A DNA stretch of 64,000 nt, from positions 1,434,001-1,498,000 of the forward strand of contig JAZGTN010000119.1 in assembly GCA_037783415.1 (NCBI GenBank), in the 5' to 3' direction. Shown piece after piece: positions 46,311 through 55,806 of the stretch (positions within the stretch are counted from its first letter, which is position 1; the number at the start of each line of letters is the position of its first letter). Made by a program: the position numbers and the translations under genes. Under the pieces are notes generated by a model that had not been told where the DNA came from, did no database searches, and saw only the letters and a program-made list of their open reading frames with translations. The DNA is from Leptasterias polaris. Taxonomy: Eukaryota; Echinodermata; Asteroidea; Forcipulatida; Asteriidae.

Positions 46311-46400
46311 GTCCAGTATACACAAACGGACTTCCCAATTGAGTATACACAAACGGACTTCCCAATTGAGTATACACAAACGGACTTCCCAATTGAGAAT
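46311..46400. repeat. 27-bp minisatellite, three units
   Basis: CACAAACGGACTTCCCAATT then GAGTATA repeats at 46321, 46348 and 46375 without differences. The reverse frame over it reads a nine-residue repeat three times, only because 27 is divisible by three. Confidence 0.9.
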
Positions 46401-49185
46401 ACTTTTCCCAATTGCACTCAATTGTCACAAAAACATTCGTTGATTTTTTGTTTTGTAGTGCATTGAAGAAAACACAATGCGACAGCACCGCTATGGCATA
46501 GCGCCACCAACGATAATATTTAGCTTAATCTACTCACGTTCGGCACAGCATAGCAGCTGCCTTTTTTGTTATAGCGCCTTTCTCAAAAGTAATGCCAGTG
46601 TCTGCTTAACTGCAGATCCGGAAGATAAGCAGGAACTGAAAAGGGACACATTTTAATCTTGCTTATTATTAAAACAAAACAAGACTATCCTTCTGAGAGT
46701 TAGGGGGAGAACTCTTCATCTTCTAGGGCCGTGATGACTGACGTTTATTTCACACAATCTTTAGAAAAAACGACAGATGGGTATGGGAGGCGAGCGGCAG
46801 GCCGCTTGATTCACACGGGAGGCCGGGGCTCAGTATCCCCGTCGACCGACCCGGCAGTTCCTGCCGGGTAAAAAAAAGAAAAACAAACGCCCTGGACCCT
46901 ACAACTCAAGTCCCTGGCCACTTTCTTAAATTCACCCATCCCGAGAAAATTAGCTTCAAGTGGACAGTAATCATCCGCGGACATGTTCTCGTCAGTTACG
47001 GACTGAAAATAGAGAGTCTAAGATCGGTCGAGTGGCGAGGGCCCGCACCGACCGGGACGAACTTGCAGCGCTACTGGTTTCTTCAGCTGCCAGAAAGTAC
47101 GACTGACCTCGTGCTGTGGTTGGTTTGATCGTAATTGGCATCAGTCTACCCATAGAGGGTGTATTGCAGACGCGTAGTCTGGGGCCGCCGCGTTATAGGT
47201 CCGCCAGGAGGCATTACCTGTGTAGTTTCTGAACGGTTAGTAGTAAAAGCATTGCTAAACACAGAAACACCGTTGAGGGACAACTAATTAGCAAGGATCG
47301 TTAAAAAAAACTTTGTAGTATGCCAAATTCCTTTCTCGTCCGTTACTATTCTGTAAAAAGGTCATTATTGCGTACAAAGGAATATACCAAGCCGCTGTAC
47401 AAAAAATACTCAGTTTTCAAAAACATTAAGTACATTTTGTTTTACAAATAATAGTTAATGACCGGACGACCCTAGCAGAGTCTTTTTCGAAGGCAAAGTG
47501 ACAACACAACAAGAATAAACATGTATACATTTATTTTTCCCAAAGCATTTTAACAGGTTTGATTTGTTTAAGATTAACTGGAATTATACGCACGTACAGT
47601 TTGATGGAATGCAGTCTTTTTCAAGATGATTTGAATAATAGGTCATAGAAACATTTCATGTTCTGCTAAGCTGCTGTTTGATTTGTAGTTACCCGGCCTT
47701 CCATACGAAAAAGGGTAAATTTGGTATTGGTCTATAGCTTCATAAGTCGGTTTAATTAAGACTATTTTCTTTGAAATGTACTATAAATACTGCGCCTAAT
47801 TAGAGCTTGAATCTCACCAATAAAAAACAATTCCCCAAACCCCATTGAAGACGATCACTCATCGGTGTATTGATACTAAATAGAACCGCCTCACTCAGTG
47901 CGCAAAACGGTCCACGCATCCGCCTGCAACCAAGCAGTCCCACACTCACACTACACACATACACACACCTCGCAGCAGACGATCGCCCGGTAACCATTAG
48001 CGGTAATTCTCGCCAGATGAAATTAAAAGTGCGAAGGATTATATCACCACAGCGGTAATAAAAAAAAATGTATAATACAAAAAAAAGCTGCAACTCGGAC
48101 GACCTTGAGAATGCGCCTTGCGCTTTCCCCACCCAAGTGTGACATAATATCCCTGGGGAGGAGGAAAGGAGCCTCACAACGCATGCGCATGTCTAATCCA
48201 AGTCGTGCGGATGATTCGATGTGAATTTTTCTAAATAGGCTTAGGCGATAGTGTGATGGGGAACTGTACACATTATTGGAACGTATGGGACTTCCTTATA
48301 GCGTGGGTAGGACACAAATACATGATAATGTTTGATCACTTTTTTTAATGGAAGCGTAAGGTACGCATTGATACGTTATTGTGAAATGCGCTATAAAAAT
48401 TATAAGAACTAGTTATTATTATTATTATTATTAAGGTTGAAGTATAAGACAAAATAATAACACTTGAATAAAAGGGACATAAAAGTTCAAAGTTCAACAA
48501 AGTGAAATGTGGGGCTTTCTCCATCTTTGAGAGATGCAGTTTGCGTCCATGTTGGGCATCATTTTGTAAGTCCCTTTTCACCTTATTCAGATCTTTAACA
48601 GAGTTAATTGTTTAACTACCATCTTGTTTAAAATGTAGTTGGTTGAAAAACAAAATGAACAAATAACTCTGTTTTGTTTCCATCCATGCAGAAACAAAAA
48701 GAAAACGGTTGAAAAACACAAGCACCAGACTGTATCAGAGTTGACCCCGGCCTGGTTTTCAATAGTGCATGCAAAACGGGTACCAATCATTCTGCATGAC
48801 GGCGGGGTCTTATTGCTAGACTCCCTCCACCAACAAACACAAATAAATAACACTTCCAAATGCTGATAAAGACATTCGTATAGGAACATCAATTTTTAAT
48901 TGATATATTTAATTGACATTCCTTTGCAGATGCTAATTACACCTTGTTCTTGACATAAGCAGATGATATACTGCTATCCTCGGCTTGACACATTCGCCCT
49001 TCATTTTGGCGCGCTTTTTGGTGCTTGCACTTGTCTGACGACAGTCTTGTGTTGTGCCCATCTGTTATTCCTAGGCCATCCGCACGACATAACCGCGAAC
49101 TGTTTACAAAACTCTTCAACTCCTATCAGGAAAGCCAGGCAAGAGTCACTTCTTGGAAGAAGTGGTGTTTACTGTATTAAAAGAG
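46401..49185. other. no gene recognised
   Basis: A GC-richer block at 46790-47230 contains a CCCGGCAGTTCCTGCCGGG hairpin (46849-46867). An ATT-triplet microsatellite occurs at 48412-48433. Reverse frames of 125 codons (47800-48177) and 101 codons (48587-48892) were read and show no domain I recognise. Confidence 0.4.
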
Positions 49186-49317
49186 CAGGGGCCAATTTCA
49201 TGGCCCTGCTTACCACAACATTCTGTGCTTACAGTAACCTGTAAAGCACACAAAACTATGTGCCGTAAGGTAAGCACAGAATTCTGCGCTAAGCAGAGTC
49301 ATGAAATTGGGCCCCGG
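49186..49317 (+). mobile_element. GGGCCC-family element, internally shortened copy
   Basis: CAGGGGCCAATTTCATGGCC at the left and GTCATGAAATTGGGCCCCGG at the right are inverted ends of the family. The 132-base copy retains TGCTTAC...GTAAGCA pairing in the centre but lacks most of the interior found at 60432-60629. Confidence 0.7.
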
Positions 49318-49833
49318 TTGGTTTGGTCTTCATGTTTTGATTTGCACTCGGGCTGGGCCAAGTTCGCGCAAGGACTATCGTTGACCATAGTTCGACTAAG
49401 TTAGCCCGAACTCTGTCTAGTCGACGATAGTTGGACTACGCTAGTCAACTATTTGGAACCAGCCTACGGGGCATGGTCGCATCGCTGGTAATCAATAGCC
49501 GTATGCATAGCACAGTGCAGAGTGGACCAGTTATAAGTCGCCGGTCGCGTTGACATGACATGACTACAGTCGTTCGCACTACAACTTCTGTGCGCATGCA
49601 CTACGTACGCCACTAAACAACCACGTTAACCATTGGTCCTGGAGTTACTGTTGACAGGGGACTCGACATTAAACTTTCTTTGTCTGTGTCAATATTAGCA
49701 CGATTATACAAAGGTTAACCGTCTTATCATATTCATGGTGATTGTTGGAATCCAACTAATTGCTTGGTATCTCCATTGCACATGGACATTTTCCTTTATA
49801 CATCCATTTTAGTCTCTCGCCACTCAAATCAAC
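49318..49833. other. no feature recognised
   Basis: Words TAGTTCGACTA, TAGTTGGACTA and GACTAGC-like recur at 49385-49450, giving small inverted pairs. Nothing else is supported. Confidence 0.45.
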
Positions 49834-50271
49834 GGAACTGAAAGTGAGGCTTGGGAGTAGAGTGGCCCATCGTCTGAGAAGTGACTACTTGACATTGCTA
49901 ATGCACACAGGAATCACAACCGGAAAATGTCGTTGTGGGTACCAGCTAATTATCCGGATCTAGCTTTCCGTTCGGTGGTGTTTAATTAGTTAAGACACGA
50001 GGGCCCTATAGACCGTATCGAATATGACGTTACCTTTCAATTATACCTACAACATGGCGTCTGTGAGCGTTGAGAAGCGTTTACACGCGCATACGGCCTG
50101 TCCTATGATATGGCCGCTTTCATGCACTCTGCGTTCCTGGTTTGATTTCTATGGCACACGCACACGCACGCACACACGCTCACAGACGCCATGTTGTGGG
50201 GGCATTTGAAAGGTAACGTCATATTCGATACGGTCTATTCACTTTCACTTTCAAGCCTCACTTTCAGTTCC
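49834..50271. repeat. outer inverted pair around a MITE
   Basis: GGAACTGAAAGTGAGGCTTG (49834-49853) is perfectly complementary, over 20 bases, to 50252-50271. The pair brackets the MITE at 50008-50238 and abuts the hairpin starting at 50271, so it may mark the ends of a larger element into which the MITE inserted. Confidence 0.6.
50008..50238. mobile_element. MITE with perfect 33-bp terminal inverted repeats
   Basis: The first 33 bases (50008-50040, ATAGACCGTATCGAATATGA onward) are exactly complementary to 50206-50238. After a 9-base spacer on each side, a further 20 bases (CAACATGGCGTCTGTGAGCG, 50050-50069) are exactly complementary to 50177-50196. The ends begin TAGACC and contain ATATGACGT, as does the 173-bp MITE at 60076, so a distant relationship is likely. 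The centre includes ACACGCACACGCAC-like simple sequence. Perfect arms indicate recent origin. Confidence 0.8.
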
Positions 50272-50331
50272 ACAAGGCAATAACCGTTCTGCGGTAAGGT
50301 CGCCCTACCGCAGAACGGTTATTGTCTTGTG
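50271..50331 (+). ncRNA. 26-bp stem hairpin, possible small-RNA precursor or tiny foldback
   Basis: 50271-50296 (CACAAGGCAATAACCGTTCT, GCGGTA) pairs with 50306-50331 around a 9-base loop. All 26 positions pair in RNA, one as G-U (50277). This is much longer than expected by chance. A pre-miRNA would normally show bulges and a longer stem, so a recent foldback or siRNA-type hairpin is at least as likely. No expression can be inferred from sequence. Confidence 0.4.
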
Positions 50332-50369
50332 TGATTATTAAGTGCTGTCAGCGCACCGCGGTATTAGGC

Positions 50370-50430
50370 AGCGTCGTATAAAAGGGCCCTGCTCGTGTAT
50401 GCGAAAGGTCGCGGGTTCGATGGTCAATAA
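50370..50430 (+). repeat. TATA-like site overlapping a tRNA-like SINE relic
   Basis: TATAAAAGG at 50378-50386 is a canonical TATA box. Immediately downstream TGCGAAAGGTCGCGGGTTCG then ATGG resembles the variable loop, T arm and box B region of a tRNA-derived SINE. I cannot tell whether the TATA box is functional or fortuitous; no exon follows that I recognise. Confidence 0.35.
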
Positions 50431-51167
50431 AGATGACTCGGGGTGTACCGCTCTCTGGCGCCCCTCCCCGCAGGGATAGATGAGCACTGACAAAGTAAAA
50501 TCTTGCGTTATGAGAAAAAAAATGAAATGATAGTTGCTCTTTCATAGGAGTTTTTGTTTTTCTTATTTTCCACTTTTTAAAAGCATTGAAAGTTTTTAAT
50601 CAGTCGAGATATTACCTCTGTCCCCATCTCTCCCTCCCCCTCCTACATCGATTGGAGCAAAGGAGGAGGGAGGTATGGTGGAAGAAGGGACGCCCGAGCC
50701 CCCACATCGACTGTCAACAATATAGCGCAATCGATGACACACTTCGTCGCCGGATATTGCGCATTTTTCAATTTCCCCCCAAAACGGCGGTGCTGTCGTC
50801 TGCAAAACGTGCTGGTCGAAAAGCAACCTCGTTCGCTGGCGAGATTCACATACAAAAAGGAACCCTTTTGTGCTATGTTTTCCTCCTCTTTTTCCATTAA
50901 TATCACTTTAAAAAAGAAGAACAAAAATGGGACTCCTTCCTCGCGAGTGTCTCGAAGGAAAAACCGGAGAAACAGATCGATATGGTCAGTGTGGTTGCTA
51001 ACAAATTGAAAACAAATGAAAAAAACTTGTCGTTTCTGAGAGGAAATTTCAACAGTGTTTTCAATTATGGACTGGTTAATTGTGTCGCCGACTGTATATA
51101 TATATATTTTAAATTGGTTTTTTTACAACAGCGGCAGACTGTGTATTTCGTAGATATTTTTTGGGGA
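50431..51167. other. no gene recognised
   Basis: Overlapping frames (91-104 codons, both strands) cover 50586-51009, where GC is moderately higher. No domain or convincing splice boundary is seen. Confidence 0.45.
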
Positions 51168-51290
51168 GGCCAATATATCACTTGGTAGAGCACTTGGATA
51201 ACAGCAGGTTGTCGCAGGTTCACCACCCATGGTGACCCCACTTGTTTTCTCAAAGTGAAACATTATTTTAACAGTTTTACTTCTGCTTCA
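51168..51290 (+). mobile_element. tRNA-derived SINE head
   Basis: Sequence 51178-51240 reads like a decayed tRNA: TCACTTGGTAGAGCACTTGG (box A region and D arm), then AGCAGGTTGTCGCAGGTTCA (T arm, with a degenerate box B GGTTCACCACC). The following sequence is AT-rich and not recognisable as a known SINE body. No acceptor stem closes, so it is not a tRNA gene. Confidence 0.5.
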
Positions 51291-53339
51291 TTTTGAGGTT
51301 TTCAATGTCAAAATTATGTTTGTCTTTCATTAGCAATTTTTTTCGTCCTCCACTTATTGATAATAAACATGTATTATTCAATGCCCCATGTTTAATCATT
51401 TCAGAAAATCATTGTTATGCAAAATAATAATAATTGAACCAGTTGTATAGCTCCATGCTAAACTAAGTGTGATGTGTTACCGTAAGGAATTGAATTGCTG
51501 TACGGAACACGTATGGTTCCATAGTTCCTCGATATCTTGGTCATTAAACTTCCATATTCCGTTCTATTGCATGTTCGGAACAAATAACAAAGAATTACTG
51601 GAAGTTGAAAGTGTATAAACACAAACAGATTAAAATGTTTAATGCCATTTTCCCTTGTCTTTCAGACTTCTCGTCACACAACGGTACAGGAGCATATCCA
51701 GCACATGGTCAGTCTTTAATTCTTTCAAAATTCCATTGTGAAGAACCGATTACTATTTTCCCTTGCATGCATGACACAAGTCGAAGATCGAAGTTCTAGA
51801 ACCTAGTTCCATGTTAACGTAGTCCAATTGTTGCACTGTATCGATAGCATTTTCTGTTTATAAAAAGTTATATTGTTAGAACCGTGTGGTATTATCCCCA
51901 GCATGTATGTAAACTACTTACATCAAAGAACTAGAAGCTAGTAATAGATATAAGTCATTCTGTCATAGATATAAGTCATTCTGTCAGTATTATCTACATG
52001 CGATGAGATTAATCGGATGTTATATTACAGTTCTAAAATATCTGTAAACGTTTTTCGTTTTGCGATATCCCTTTAACATAACTCGGAGTATCAGTTCGGG
52101 ATTATCAATTTTAAGATCCTCTACTACTACTAGAGGATCCGGATAATCAGATGCACGTGGAGACGTCAGCCGTTCCTAATTGCTTTCCAATTTAAACATT
52201 GGCGGAAAAATTACTTGTCTCACACCGGGTATTTAATTACGTATTAAAATGCGGTGTTCGTGGTAATCTGTATACGTCAGGCTGTAGACAAGTAATGTTC
52301 ACTTGAAACTAGTATTATTGGTCAAAGTATTTCTTTTTCTGTTCCAGTTATTTTTTTTCTTTCTCTGTGATTTGTTATCTCATCTAGAATTTCACTTTAA
52401 GTGATCTCAATTTGTGCCATTGTGGGATATATAAAGAACAGCTTGATAACACAAAGAATCTGGATGATAGTATGCTTATAGTAGAAAGTATACTTTGCCC
52501 AAAGTGAAAATATCTGCGCCTCGTGAGCGCGTTATTCAAAGCGTTTTTTGTGATTGGTTTATATGTCCTTTTTTGCTTATGGACCGAAGTGCTGCAGACT
52601 GAAGTGATTTTATCCAAAATATATCAGAAGATATAGATCAGGAACGGTCTCTTGTCTTCTTGAATTCTTGAAGGTGTATGTCATCAGGCGGGCTGCGTGC
52701 ACTTTCACGTTCATAAATAATCCATTTACCAACAATAAAATGACTAAAAAACGGCTTATACTATCAAAGTATTTCACCAGGAAAAAAACCCTACGATACA
52801 GTGACTCGACATGAAAGATGTGGCAGTGAAAAGAGTTTCTTGGGTGCGAGTTGAAATTTATGCGAGCTCGAACCGTGGCGGCGCGGCGGACTGGCGCCCG
52901 GTACTTGCGGATTTACCCTCAATATTACATTGGGATTCAATGTACTGTAAAAATTACACTTATGTAATTGCAACGGGGACCGAGGGTGCCTCGGTATACG
53001 GGGCTAAGCTCAAGCCCTTCCCTCCTTGATGATCCAGCGGACCGGTGCAGGGCCGGCTCTACCGTCGGCTCGCCTCTTTCGCCCCCATGAGAGCTTAAGC
53101 CCTGCGAAGGAGCGAAATCGGCTCGGCTGGATTAGAAATACTATTACTGATTATACGTGTTTCAATTTGATGATATTTTTTTCTTGTTGATGATGCGACT
53201 TTTTTTGTATATTTTTTTTTTAAGTTGGCGTTGAGTGCGGGAGGCTTAAAGGTTTTAGGGAATTGTGACATAATGATTGTCCGCATGTTTCGGGAGAAGG
53301 GAATCCCCCCCCCTCCATTTTATTTAATTTATTTATTGT
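51291..53339. other. no gene recognised; small hairpin and duplications
   Basis: A 20-base direct repeat (GATATAAGTCATTCTGTCA words) occurs at 51946-51985. A two-tier hairpin lies at 52100-52148: outer GATTATC/GATAATC and inner GATCCTCTA/TAGAGGATC. A GC-richer block at 52855-53110 carries a 72-codon forward frame with no recognisable domain. Confidence 0.45.

Positions 53340-53366
<27 letters not shown>
53340..53366. repeat. (GA)n microsatellite
   Basis: Thirteen uninterrupted GA dinucleotides. Confidence 0.95.
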
Positions 53367-53370
<4 letters not shown>

Positions 53371-53599
53371 GGAAATGCAGCAAGACTATAATTAGGATGT
53401 TCAAACAGGTATCCGTGTGGTCTAGGGCCGGACTCTTGTGTTTAGATTGACAACACACCAATGTGTAGATTGGGAATTTTTTAGCAATTTCTGGAGGTTG
53501 CTTGTGGAAAAATGTTGTCATCATCAATGTCGTTTGTCATTGTGGTTTAGTAATTAATCACATTGCAGCACTGTCAGAGCGTAACCAACATCTACACCC
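53367..53599. other. no feature recognised
   Basis: Short unique-looking spacer. Confidence 0.5.
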
Positions 53600-54165
53600 C
53601 TTGTACCATGGTTACAATCAACATTCTCAAAATCACCATGATTATCCTAATCGCTATAAAGACTAGCCCTAATCACTAAAATCACCATCACCATAATCAC
53701 TATCACCATAGTCCGTCACTGTATTCTACATCCTCCTCCTCCTGCCTTGCCTCTTCTCTACCACCGACGGCATAACAAATGTTATCACTACAATCACTAT
53801 CAACATCCCCACCATCAGTTCAACTCCTAATCACTGAAATCACTGAAATCACCAAAATCACAATCACCACAACAACCACCTTACTCCTCCTCCTACCCAC
53901 CCTCCTTCTTCCTTTACCACTGACAACATTATCATATTTCTATCACTGCAATCACCACACAAACACCATCCTATTCACCGCAGGAAGTAGATCAACATCA
54001 TCACCCCAAAATCACTCTAATCACCATAACCGGCATAACTATTTAACCCGCGTGATCATATTGATCATCACCACCAGCACCACACACATCACCATTTTAT
54101 TAACTGTCATAATTATCGCCACCATTAAAACCACCATAGCTCTTTTGACCTTGGTTGTAAAAAGA
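53600..54165. repeat. cryptically simple ATC/ACC/CAC tract
   Basis: For over 500 bases the forward strand is built from AATCACC, ATCACTA, CACCATC and ACCACC words with no fixed period, interspersed with CTCCTCC patches. The G-poor strand bias keeps frames open, which explains a 154-codon forward frame rich in Thr, Ile, Leu and Ser. It is low-complexity DNA. Confidence 0.85.
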
Positions 54166-55188
54166 CGTATGGGGCACCAAATTAAGCCAAATCACTCTTT
54201 TAGTTTTAGGCCAAATGTAGCTGCGATGAGGTCACCATCGTAATCGACCCAAGACTAGTCCCGTTTCTCAGGCGGACAAAGGGGGTAACAAGAAGAAGGT
54301 CCAGCATGTTGCACAACCCTCCCCCCCTCTCCATCCGTGCCCTTCATCTATCAACGGTCTGAGCAAATCACCCACACGGAAATAGTAAAAGCCGTTCTTG
54401 CCACCTTCACCGATCGAATCCCCCGGCACAAAATCACCGATCTCCCCGGGACAGGTGACGAGGAATATCGAGCCTAAATTCATCCTCTCTTATCCCTGCT
54501 CTTCTTTCCTCCCCCCTCCCCCCATCTCGTCTCCCGCCCCCTCCCCCTCTCCTACTTTTCTTCACTATATACATGGATCTATATCATGCTTCTCATATTA
54601 ACGCTTTCAACCCAGCCAGAAACGCAATCAGTAACGGGAAATTATATTCACCGACCGATTCAAGTTAAGCGGAAAGATCCACGCGTACACACGCCCGGTT
54701 GAGCAGAACCGGCCGCATCCACGGCCGGCCGTAGTTCCAAGGAAGGTTATTTTTTTTCTCAATCTCTCACTCTCTCTTTTTATTTTCTCACTCTCTCCCC
54801 TCTTTCCCTCTTACTCTCTTCCCTCTTTCTTACCCCCGGGGGCAAAGGAATCTGATTTATTCTATAAAATTACGGCTAAATTTTCTCCAAATATCTCCGG
54901 GAAGACGGGTCGGGGTGTGGGATTTGTCGCGTCTTCGTTCCATTGTTATAGAGTCGATCTGTTAGTAAGCAAGCTGGTGAGAAATTGTGTTAAGGACTTC
55001 ACACTCGGTATTTTCATGGCCGCGGTAATATGGAGATGTCTAAGCTGTCTATCTATTTAACTGTTCCTGCAAGAATTAGACGCCGTTTTGACATTATTTG
55101 TGTAACCTCTACTTTTCTACTCGACCTTGTACCCCGTTTTTACACATAATGGGCGATTACGGATTCTTACGATGCCGAAACGCCTTAA
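54166..55188. other. mixed sequence with a long pyrimidine tract
   Basis: 54500-54555 and 54747-54832 are almost pure C and T (CTCTC, CCCTC, TTTCC words) on the forward strand. Between them lies a GC-richer block, 54600-54740, with CCGGCCG words. Frames of 67-71 codons are unrecognisable. Confidence 0.5.
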
Positions 55189-55802
55189 AGAGGACCTCCA
55201 AGGTCAATCAAGTTTTTGAGATGCACTCATTTTCCAAAAGACCTTATGCATATGACGTCATTTGAGTAGGGCGCCCTCACCTAGAGGTCAAACGGAAGAT
55301 GCTCATTGGCCAGTCTTGTGCGCCGCGCGTACAAATCAGCGCGTTTCCATTGTTTCATCATCAGTTTACCTCTAAGATGGCGGCTTGGTGACGTCAATGC
55401 ATAAGGTCTATTATAGAGTCCTTATAGTAGTATCATTTTATTTAATACTCTTTCAGATAGCCACATTTGAAATATGACGTCACACATTGGACATCACGAA
55501 TAATGGGTCTGCACATTCCAAAGAGGAAGGTCTAATTCAAAACATCTAATTCAGTGCCTTTTTGTTATTGAATATCATCAAAAATTTAGGAATGGACTCA
55601 AAAGAATTATGTTTAAAAGAATGTATATATTGAAATGTGACGTCATTGTATGTTTTGAATGCTGGCAAACTTCGCACTGGAACGGTATTACACCATTTTC
55701 ACGTGAGGTTAGAGACTTAATTTTGTGTCCATCTTCGTGAGTACTCTATCTATTGGAAAATGAGTGCGTCACAAAACCGGAAGTCGACCTTGTAGACTCT
55801 CT
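55189..55802. mobile_element. TTAA-flanked MITE carrying a nested MITE
   Basis: TTAA borders both ends (55185-55188 and 55803-55806). The terminal repeats, about 48 bp and roughly 80 percent matched by eye, share AGAG, CAAGGTC and GCACTCATTTTCCAA. A second, unrelated inverted-repeat element occupies 55238-55410, just inside the left repeat. The remaining interior contains two perfect TGACGTCA palindromes (55475-55482 and 55638-55645). No coding potential. Confidence 0.7.
55238..55410. mobile_element. 173-bp MITE, copy 1 (nested)
   Basis: Inverted ends read (T)AGACCTTATGCAT on the left and ATGCATAAGGTCTA on the right. Perfect CRE palindromes TGACGTCA lie at 55253-55260 and 55389-55396, and AAGATGGCGGC, the YY1-type promoter motif, at 55374-55384. 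It differs from the copy at 60076-60248 at about six positions and has the same length. It is inserted within the left part of the TTAA-flanked element. Confidence 0.8.
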
Positions 55803-55806
55803 TTAA

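Noticed and set aside
47800..48177. 125-codon reverse frame
   Set aside because: No domain, and overlapping frames exist on the other strand; likely chance.
51178..51240. Functional tRNA gene
   Set aside because: Box B is degenerate and the acceptor ends do not pair; it is read as a SINE head.
53779..54243. 154-codon forward frame, the longest in the window
   Set aside because: It lies in a G-poor ATC/ACC low-complexity tract that keeps frames open by composition; no domain, and the peptide is Thr/Ile/Leu/Ser-rich repetition.
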